This document shows positions 24,837-30,811 of a stretch of 30,811 nt of DNA, piece after piece (within the stretch, counting starts at the first letter, position 1; each line of letters opens with the position of its first letter). The translations under genes were made by a program, and so were the position numbers. The notes beneath the pieces were generated by a model. That model saw nothing but the letters and a program-made list of their open reading frames with translations. It was not told where the DNA came from and ran no database searches. The DNA is taken from positions 1 to 30,811 of the forward strand of contig CAYJKY010000038.1 of the NCBI GenBank assembly GCA_964370825.1, in the 5' to 3' direction. This DNA comes from CAYJBH01 sp964370825 (lineage in GTDB: Bacteria; Bacillota; Clostridia; Oscillospirales; Ruminococcaceae).

Positions 24837-24910
24837 AAGAGTGAAGGACTAATGGCTAAGGTATCGCCTACGGCGATAGATTTTAAGTTCTTCACTCTTG
24901 GTTTTTAGTT
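24837..24910 (+). terminator. Terminator of the purine operon
   Basis: Outer arms AAGAGTGAAG (24837-24846) and CTTCACTCTT (24890-24899), followed by GGTTTTTAGTTTTT. Inside is a second perfect hairpin TATCGCC-TAC-GGCGATA (24862-24878). A 14-base direct repeat (24826-24839 and 24847-24860, one mismatch) overlaps the left arm. The T-run is only on the plus strand side. Confidence 0.7.
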
Positions 24911-24915
24911 TTTAG

Positions 24916-27228
24916 TTATCTTGGTATTCCTGTCTGTGGGTTTGGGTGACCGGTCACAACGGTGGGCAGTGGGGTTGCCGGGGGTGCTACCACCGTAAAG
25001 ATTGTTCTTGCACTGCCTCTCGCACTGTTTATGGAAATGCTGTGTGTACCCACCGGCAGGGTGGCGGTGTATGTACCGCTTAGGGTTACCGTTATACTGC
25101 CGTTTACTGCACTAGCGTTTGCATTGTCGTTTCCGGCGGTGTGTACTATCTGCTCTGTTCCGCCACTTGGTGTTATCCTTGTATCCTCATATCCGCCAAA
25201 ATCGTCATTTGATGTAAAGCTTATGCTCTGTCCTTGTGTTATTGTTTGGTTAGCACCATTTGTTATTGCAAGTGCCGCGGTTACACTGACATTTAATGTG
25301 CCTGTGTATGTGCTATACTCGGCATCTGCACTGCCACCTGCGTCATATTCGGAAATGGTTACGTCAAAGGTTGCGGTTTCGGCTGTGTTTGGTGCGGTGT
25401 AGGTTGTGCCGTTTAATCTACCGCCCCCGCTTGACAGTGCAAAACTGACAACCCCTTGTTCGCCTGTTACAAGTGTGCTTAAATCTATGTCATTACCGGA
25501 TATCACGCTACCCGTTGTGGAAATTGTGGGGGTTTGGGCTATCGCTGTTATGCTGAAATCGTCTGTTTTTTCGCCTGCAAGCGTCGTCGCTGTTGCCGCC
25601 GAGGTTGCCCTTACCGTGTAATTGCCTACATACTGCGGTGCTGTATTTGTGTAGGCGGTGTCGGGTTCAGTTTGCAATTTATATGCAAGTACAACCGCTC
25701 CGCCGTTTGATGAGGTAGCACTGCCACTGTATGCAACCTGTGGGTTTACTGCCGTGCCGTAAGCTACATTGCCCTGCGTTACGCTTTGCAGATTATTTAC
25801 CACCAAGGCGGTTGCATCTGCCGTTATTGATATAGCACCTGTAATGCTTTCCGTCGGTATGGTTAACGCTCCTGTTAAAGCTGAATAGGTATACCCGCTT
25901 GTTAGAGGTGTGCCACCCACCGAAACGGTGATAGCTTGCGGCAATACATAACCTGTGTCTGCTGAGAGGGTGGTGGTGTAGTCGGTTGTTGCGGTAAATG
26001 TTGTAGCGGTATTGTTGCTTGAAAGGTTTGTTAGGTGATATGAAACAGCTGCCGGTATCGTAACCGTCATATCTCTCAAAGGGCTTGAATAGTCGGTTTC
26101 GTTGTTACCGTTTACCAGCTCGTTAAAGACTTTTAGGTTTATGTTTCCCGCCATCTCACTTGGAATTTCAAAACTTGTCAAGATGTTTAATCCTGATAGG
26201 GCCGATGACACCTTCGCATAGTGGGTGATGGCACCTGACCTGTCTACTATCATCACCGAGATGTATTCGTTTGAACCTTCGGTCGCACCGCTGTAGTAAA
26301 AACTTACATTGTTTCCGTTTATGATAGCATCACCGGAGTCTAACACAAAAGAATTTCTACCCGCTTCTAAAAGTGTCAGCTTCCATACGGTGGGGGCAGT
26401 GTCCGAAATTTTGACCAAAGTGTCGTCTGCGTTGTTGTAGGGAGTTTTACCATTTTCGGCGGCAGAGGTGAAGAGAACCTTGCTTGTATCGAGGTTAAAG
26501 GCGGGGCGAACGCCGTGGGTGCGGCTAAGCAGTGTATCAAAATAATTTGGAGAGCCGTTTTCAAAAACATGAAAAACCTGAGAATCATTTTGATGATTAG
26601 TGCGACTCCACCAACTCGAAGTGATATCACCTAATGCCAATTCTGTCCCGTGACCTATGTAAGCATCAACCTCATTGATGTTTGTACCATGTTGCTCCAG
26701 AGGGAAAAATTGTTGACCTATAAGGTCGGCAACACCTGTGAACATACTGCTTCCTGCAAGGGTCGTTTGGGCTATAGCTGTTTTCTCGGTGGTGGTTAAT
26801 CCTAAACTGCCTGTACCGCTGAAATCATTAATTCCATAAAAAGTGTTCATTGCACTTTGTAGATTGCTGCCCGGGTAGGTGCCGCTTCCGCTCGACTGAA
26901 ACGCACTTTCACCAAAAACTCTTGTCGAGAACATAAATTTACCGGCACCGCTTGAAATATAGTTGGAGCCGGAGCCCACATTTGAATCGTCAAGCACCAC
27001 CCAGTACGCAAGGTCGGTACTGTTATGTTTACCCATTACTACCTTGTCGGTGTTTGCAAGGTCGTTTGCGTCCTTATCCCAACTCTGTATACCACTCATG
27101 CCCATCATCATGGCTTTGTCGGTGTCTGCCGCCCTAACCGTGGTATCCCACATTGGCGACATTCCCGCCACCATGCAGAGCACAAGCACACCCGATAAAA
27201 ATATGTTTTTAATCTTCCTCTTTTTCAT
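24916..27228 (-). CDS. Secreted surface protein with DUF6273-like and beta-sandwich modules; truncated sorting signal
   Basis: A 770-residue extracellular protein. I start at the second ATG (27228) because GGGAG lies five bases before it, while the ATG at 27240 has none. Residues 1-34 are a signal peptide (KKRKIK, hydrophobic core, cleavage near VRA-AD). Residues about 35-270 carry a WWSRTNHQND...HGVRPAFNLD pattern like DUF6273 domains of clostridial surface proteins. The rest is Thr/Ser/Ala-rich beta-sandwich repeats (SVGGTPLTSGYTYSALTG and a NYTVRATSAAT module). The C-terminus is PNPQTGIPR: it reads like a sortase motif, but the membrane helix and charged tail that should follow are absent. 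It is downstream of the AraC-type regulator with its own promoter. Binding partner unknown. Confidence 0.8.
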   Translation of the reverse strand: MKKRKIKNIFLSGVLVLCMVAGMSPMWDTTVRAADTDKAMMMGMSGIQSWDKDANDLANTDKVVMGKHNSTDLAYWVVLDDSNVGSGSNYISSGAGKFMFSTRVFGESAFQSSGSGTYPGSNLQSAMNTFYGINDFSGTGSLGLTTTEKTAIAQTTLAGSSMFTGVADLIGQQFFPLEQHGTNINEVDAYIGHGTELALGDITSSWWSRTNHQNDSQVFHVFENGSPNYFDTLLSRTHGVRPAFNLDTSKVLFTSAAENGKTPYNNADDTLVKISDTAPTVWKLTLLEAGRNSFVLDSGDAIINGNNVSFYYSGATEGSNEYISVMIVDRSGAITHYAKVSSALSGLNILTSFEIPSEMAGNINLKVFNELVNGNNETDYSSPLRDMTVTIPAAVSYHLTNLSSNNTATTFTATTDYTTTLSADTGYVLPQAITVSVGGTPLTSGYTYSALTGALTIPTESITGAISITADATALVVNNLQSVTQGNVAYGTAVNPQVAYSGSATSSNGGAVVLAYKLQTEPDTAYTNTAPQYVGNYTVRATSAATATTLAGEKTDDFSITAIAQTPTISTTGSVISGNDIDLSTLVTGEQGVVSFALSSGGGRLNGTTYTAPNTAETATFDVTISEYDAGGSADAEYSTYTGTLNVSVTAALAITNGANQTITQGQSISFTSNDDFGGYEDTRITPSGGTEQIVHTAGNDNANASAVNGSITVTLSGTYTATLPVGTHSISINSARGSARTIFTVVAPPATPLPTVVTGHPNPQTGIPR

Positions 27229-27277
27229 AACAGCTCCCATACGTCAGCGACTTTAATATCTTTTGAACCTATACTAT

Positions 27278-27306
27278 ATTATATTATATATGCAATAAAA
27301 AATCAA
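27278..27306 (-). promoter_or_regulatory. Promoter of the surface protein gene
   Basis: Minus strand: TTGATT (27306-27301), 17-base spacer, TATAAT (27283-27278). It begins only about seven bases after the regulator stop codon, and leaves a leader of about 45 bases. Confidence 0.65.
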
Positions 27307-27312
27307 CTTGTA

Positions 27313-29439
27313 TTAATTCATCTCCCTAAACCTTGTTGGGGTTACACCTTCCATGGATTTGAACTTTCGGCAGAAGGTGTTTGAGTCGGAATAACCTGTT
27401 GCTTTAGCTATCTCACCGATGGAGTAATGCCTGTCGGTGAGCATTTTTTTTGCATTTGTTATTCTTACCTTGTCGATATACTCCTTTACTGTGTAGCCGG
27501 TTCTCTCCTTGTATAGCTTGGTTAGATAGGACTGTGACATATTAACCTTTTCGGCAACAAGGTTGAGTGAAAGGTTGTAGTCACCTGCCGAGACTTCGAT
27601 AATTTCGGTAATGGTGTTTGTTATGTCGTTGGAGGAGGTGGCAATCGCATTATTTGAGAGGATTACAAAGCCGTTAACTATGTCTGAAAACTCTTTGAAA
27701 AGCATCTCGTTATCATTAAACTCGGTAAACATAAAAACTTTTATAAGCTGGTAGACAGGGTCGGTGTTGTAGTTTTGTGCATCGATTGCCGATTTAAGAT
27801 TGTTTAATACACTTATCAATATACCCTTGCCAACATTTATCTGAAGCTGTTCCTTTAAAACAAAATCGAGAATTTTGTCGACATATATGGTAACCTTTTC
27901 GGAATTCGCCGAGATAACATATCCGATAAGTTTCGTCTCCTCGTGCTTGGGGTAGTTATAGTTTTTCTGCAGATGAATTTTTATGTCGCTGTTAAGTGCA
28001 ACGTTTGCACGTAGACCGATAAAATTGTAACCCAAAATAAAAACCGCATCCTTATAGGAAATCGAGAGTGAAAACAGGTCGTCTACCGTCTCACCGACAC
28101 CAATTCGCCAATCGTTTTCCGGATGACTATTCTCAAACTTAACAAGATGACTTTTAAGCTCGGTAATATTTTCTGAGTTGTGGTTTAAAACGTACACCGT
28201 CTTGTCCGGCAGTATTATGCTGTAGATAAGCTCGAACTCGGAGGAATCTTGCAGATACTCTCGAAGTTGAGCCGAGACAATGCCCGTTCGGTCACTTTCC
28301 ACCATGCACAGCACATTAAAGAAATGTTTGTCGAACTGTAGCTTGGTGAAGGCAACAATACGTGAAAGATATTCCTCCTGATGCGCCGAGCTGAAAATCA
28401 GGTTATTAAAAAGTTGATCCTCTATATCCTGCTGAATATCATTTGTGCTTGCCTTAAGCAGAGAATACTCATACAGTGAATTTTTTATTCTTGTAAATTC
28501 GTCTAAACCGGCAACATCGGCAGACATGTTTCCCGAAATCTCCTTTATCGGTCTATACACATAAAGTGACATGATGTAGGAAAAACCGATTGCAAGTACA
28601 CCTATAATCCCTATTATCAGTGTGAATAACAATGTATAGGAGTCAATCGGTTGCAACACCTCGCTGCGCAGAACCGATACTGTGTAGATATAATCATCGT
28701 ACAGCTGTCTTGAGGTAGACATAAACTTATCGCCGTCGGTTATATACATATCACTCGGGTAGTCGGGGCTTATGTTATTATACAGATGGCTTATTGTGTC
28801 GTTATTTTTTATCTCAACCACATAGCTGTAGTTCGTAAAGATTTCATCTATTGACCCTATTAGCATGTCTCTGCTAAGGTGGTAAACCACCCAACCGTAA
28901 TGCTGAGCCTGCCCCGGTGGCATCGGAACAATATAATTGAACCTGTTTTCGGTGAGTATCAAGGCAGGTTGTGAGATTTGTGCGAGTTCCTCGATAAACA
29001 TTTCGGAGGTGAAATCGGAATGATAATTGTTGTCAATATAGATATCTATATCCTTAGAGCCGGAAACCGAGATAATAAAATCATCATACTCCTTGTAGTA
29101 TACGGCAATGTTATCGATGGAGGGGGTGGAACTTGTTATCGAGACGAGGGTTTGCATAAAGTTTGCAGTATATGATGGCTCTGTTCTGTTGAGGTAGGGA
29201 ATGTTAGATGGGCCGTTTGAAATTTGATGGGTAGTGTTGGTCAGCGTCTCTAACTCGACGGTGATGCTGTCGACCTGTCTTTCTATCTCAGTCGTCTGTT
29301 GTTCCTGAAATATCTCGGAAAATCGATTTAGTATTGCAAATCTAAAGGTTATGCCCAAAATTAGAACGATTAGCATAACCAACGCCGAAAAAAGTGCAAA
29401 ATATTTAATAAAAAGTGCAGATGGTTTTCGTGCTCTCAA
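27313..29439 (-). CDS. Membrane-bound AraC/YesN-type transcriptional regulator
   Basis: A 708-residue regulator. The frame is open to 29595, but the upstream part looks non-coding and contains the promoter. AAGGAGGT (29457-29450) points to the TTG at 29439, which is in frame and gives MRARKPSALFIKYF. Layout: one membrane helix (about 12-33), an extracellular sensor of about 240 residues, a second helix (about 275-298) followed by VYRPIKEISGNMS, a long cytoplasmic middle region, and a C-terminal pair of helix-turn-helix motifs (about 608-706: SLNLVAEKVNMSQSYLTKLYKE, and IGEIAKATGYSDSNTFCRKFK). This architecture is common for regulators that sense sugars outside the cell and control adjacent LplB-type ABC transporters. 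It is divergent from such a permease, which is the likely target. Confidence 0.92.
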   Translation of the reverse strand: MRARKPSALFIKYFALFSALVMLIVLILGITFRFAILNRFSEIFQEQQTTEIERQVDSITVELETLTNTTHQISNGPSNIPYLNRTEPSYTANFMQTLVSITSSTPSIDNIAVYYKEYDDFIISVSGSKDIDIYIDNNYHSDFTSEMFIEELAQISQPALILTENRFNYIVPMPPGQAQHYGWVVYHLSRDMLIGSIDEIFTNYSYVVEIKNNDTISHLYNNISPDYPSDMYITDGDKFMSTSRQLYDDYIYTVSVLRSEVLQPIDSYTLLFTLIIGIIGVLAIGFSYIMSLYVYRPIKEISGNMSADVAGLDEFTRIKNSLYEYSLLKASTNDIQQDIEDQLFNNLIFSSAHQEEYLSRIVAFTKLQFDKHFFNVLCMVESDRTGIVSAQLREYLQDSSEFELIYSIILPDKTVYVLNHNSENITELKSHLVKFENSHPENDWRIGVGETVDDLFSLSISYKDAVFILGYNFIGLRANVALNSDIKIHLQKNYNYPKHEETKLIGYVISANSEKVTIYVDKILDFVLKEQLQINVGKGILISVLNNLKSAIDAQNYNTDPVYQLIKVFMFTEFNDNEMLFKEFSDIVNGFVILSNNAIATSSNDITNTITEIIEVSAGDYNLSLNLVAEKVNMSQSYLTKLYKERTGYTVKEYIDKVRITNAKKMLTDRHYSIGEIAKATGYSDSNTFCRKFKSMEGVTPTRFREMN

Positions 29440-29521
29440 ATCGACCGATGACCTCCTTTTTGCTTTAGTGGTTAGTGGGTATGAGTATTTGCAATGCCCA
29501 CTTATCAACACATTAACACTT

Positions 29522-29550
29522 ATTATACAATCTTTTATGCAATAATGCAA
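29522..29550 (-). promoter_or_regulatory. Promoter of the AraC-type regulator
   Basis: Minus strand: TTGCAT (29550-29545), 17-base spacer, consensus TATAAT (29527-29522). It gives a leader of about 80 bases. Its -35 lies inside the first 14-bp operator-like site. Confidence 0.65.
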
Positions 29551-29666
29551 CAGAAAATGGTGAAAGCAACTGGCTAATTTGTTGCATTTTTGCACATACA
29601 GCCAATTTTAACAGCAACACAAAAGGTACATAATTTGTATTATTGTAGGCGATTTGCATTTTTGTA
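29538..29666. promoter_or_regulatory. Three 14-bp operator-like sites in the regulator/transporter spacer
   Basis: Site 1, minus strand 29551-29538: GTTGCATTATTGCA. Site 2, plus strand 29581-29594: GTTGCATTTTTGCA. Site 3, plus strand 29653-29666: TTTGCATTTTTGTA. Site 1 covers the regulator -35; site 3 ends two bases before the transporter -35. These are probable binding sites of the adjacent regulator. The rest of the 335-base spacer (29440-29774) holds the two promoters and no gene. Confidence 0.6.
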
Positions 29667-29668
29667 TA

Positions 29669-29697
29669 TTGCCATTTTTCATGTTCGCCTATATAAT
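29669..29697 (+). promoter_or_regulatory. Promoter of the sugar ABC transporter operon
   Basis: TTGCCA (29669-29674), 17-base spacer, consensus TATAAT (29692-29697), 78 bases before the permease GTG. Confidence 0.7.
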
Positions 29698-29774
29698 CAT
29701 AATATCATTTCGCTCAAATTTTTTATAAAACAGCAAGAGTTCCTGTAACAAATAACCAATTCAAGGAGGAAACA

Positions 29775-30731
29775 GTGAAAGAAAAAGCAATCAAGCAAAA
29801 AAAGGGGTACTCTTTTAAAGAGTCACGTCGCCTTGCCAAAAGGTCGTTCAGTAAATACTGGCAATTATATTTATGTCTTATACCGGTTCTTTTATACTTC
29901 TTAATCTTCCATTATGGTCCGATGTATGGTGTTCAGATTGCATTTAGGGAGTTTAACGCTGTAGATGGTATCACCGGTAGCCCCTGGGTTGGACTTCAAC
30001 ATTTTGAGCGTTTTTTCAATTCCTTTTACTTTGAGAGGCTGATGGTAAATACCTTAACACTAAGCCTTTACATGTTAGTTGTAACCTTTCCGCTTCCTAT
30101 TATACTTGCGATAATGCTTAACGAGCTCACTTCGCATAGGTTCCGCAAAGCAATGCAGATGGTTACCTACGCTCCGCACTTTATTTCTGTTGTTGTTATT
30201 GTCGGTATGCTACAGACCATGCTCTCTCCGAACTACGGCCTTGTAAATCATTTTCTTAATGCAATAGGGCTTGAGGATGTTTTCTTTATGGCGGAACCTG
30301 CATGGTTTAAATCCCTCTACGTCTGGTCGGGTGTATGGCAGACGACCGGTTGGAGTTCCATTATATACATAGCGGCTATTGCCGGCATCGACCCCAGCCT
30401 TTACGAGGCGGCAATCGTGGACGGTGCATCCAGAATAAAACGTATTATACACATCACCATCCCGGGAATTCTTCCTACAGCTATTATCCTACTTATCATG
30501 CAGTGTGGTAGAATTATGAGCATCGGATTTGAGAAGGTGTATCTGATGCAGAACGACATGAACATTTCCTCCTCTCAGATTATCTCCACCTATGTTTACG
30601 AGGCGGGTATGATTAACGCCCAGATATCTTTTGCCTCGGCGGTGGGACTGTTCAACTCGGTAATTAACTGCATACTTCTTGTGATAGTTAATCAGGTAGC
30701 AAAGAAAACCAGCGAAACAAGCCTGTTCTAA
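29775..30731 (+). CDS. Sugar ABC transporter permease, LplB/YteP type
   Basis: A 318-residue inner membrane permease of a carbohydrate uptake ABC transporter (CUT1). Six hydrophobic segments; an N-terminal cytoplasmic basic stretch precedes the first (YLCLIPVLLYFLIFHYGPMYGVQIAF). The EAA loop that contacts the ATPase reads YEAAIVDGASRIKRIIHITIPGI (by position about residues 214-236). Start is GTG with AAGGAGGA at four to five bases. In related operons a second permease (LplC) and a lipoprotein (LplA) follow; here the window ends 80 bases later. Specificity unknown; LplB-type systems often import oligosaccharides. Confidence 0.94.
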   Translation: MKEKAIKQKKGYSFKESRRLAKRSFSKYWQLYLCLIPVLLYFLIFHYGPMYGVQIAFREFNAVDGITGSPWVGLQHFERFFNSFYFERLMVNTLTLSLYMLVVTFPLPIILAIMLNELTSHRFRKAMQMVTYAPHFISVVVIVGMLQTMLSPNYGLVNHFLNAIGLEDVFFMAEPAWFKSLYVWSGVWQTTGWSSIIYIAAIAGIDPSLYEAAIVDGASRIKRIIHITIPGILPTAIILLIMQCGRIMSIGFEKVYLMQNDMNISSSQIISTYVYEAGMINAQISFASAVGLFNSVINCILLVIVNQVAKKTSETSLF

Positions 30732-30757
30732 TCCAAAAGAAGATATAGTAGTTCAGC

Positions 30758-30801
30758 TTGAAAAACAATATGTTTTTCAAAATCAAGCGTTGCTTGATTT
30801 T
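30758..30801. repeat. Two adjacent hairpins after the permease gene
   Basis: TTGAAAAAC-AATAT-GTTTTTCAA (30758-30780) followed at once by a perfect 10-bp stem AAAATCAAGC-GTT-GCTTGATTTT (30779-30801). The second resembles the palindrome at 8806-8826. No long T-run follows within the window, so terminator function is unclear; it may be the start of a longer intergenic repeat. Confidence 0.6.
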
Positions 30802-30811
30802 CGTGCATGAA

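Noticed and set aside
24962..25621. Long plus-strand open frames with hydrophobic products
   Set aside because: They are antisense to the surface protein gene; their Val/Ala/Pro-rich composition mirrors its Thr/Ala-rich codons, and they lack ribosome binding sites.
29440..29595. Longer start for the AraC-type regulator
   Set aside because: The extra 52 residues would span the regulator promoter and the ribosome binding site; they have a non-coding look, and AAGGAGGT points to the TTG at 29439.

Overview
The window looks like chromosome from a low-to-moderate G+C Gram-positive anaerobe of the class Clostridia, probably the Ruminococcaceae/Oscillospiraceae group. This rests on strong AGGAGG ribosome binding sites, an L10 leader, a zinc-ribbon protein of the CD1247 type beside efp, a YesN-like AraC regulator divergent from an LplB-type permease, and single-chain PurL. 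The lineage is inferred; no rRNA marker is present.

Left part (1-7324): a C-terminal remnant of a URO-D family protein, a flavin-reductase-like protein, then a tight catabolic operon of sulfatase, L-arabinose isomerase (araA), L-ribulose-5-phosphate 4-epimerase (araD) and a GH32 fructosidase. No ribulokinase (araB) is present. An APH-fold kinase of unknown substrate converges on it.

Housekeeping part (7424-12400): efp, a zinc-ribbon protein and a 57-residue ORF whose Shine-Dalgarno sits inside a terminator hairpin. Next comes the translation/secretion cluster rpmG-secE-nusG-rplK-rplA, an L10 leader, then rplJ-rplL and a terminator. rpoB does not follow rplL. The rplA-rplJ spacer carries a 13-bp-arm palindrome and three tandem 18-bp repeats. 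A MATE transporter comes next, flanked by two diverged copies of a ~110-120 bp structured repeat, then a CPA2 antiporter on the minus strand.

Purine part (15728-24910): an operon purE-purM-purN-purO-like-AICAR formyltransferase-purD-purL, with a promoter at the front and a hairpin terminator at the end. The last two steps to IMP are encoded by separate proteins (an archaeal-type IMP cyclohydrolase and a stand-alone formyltransferase) instead of bifunctional PurH. purF, purC, purB and purK are not in the window.

Right part (24916-30811): a secreted surface protein ending abruptly at an NPQTG-like sorting motif, a membrane-bound AraC/YesN-type regulator and, divergently, a sugar ABC transporter permease cut off from the rest of its operon by the window end. 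The divergent spacer holds three copies of a 14-bp motif placed as regulator sites would be. I see no CRISPR array, phage genes, transposase or tRNA/rRNA gene. The least explained signals are the repeats around the MATE gene, the rplA-rplJ spacer, the terminator-embedded Shine-Dalgarno and the 14-bp operator candidates.
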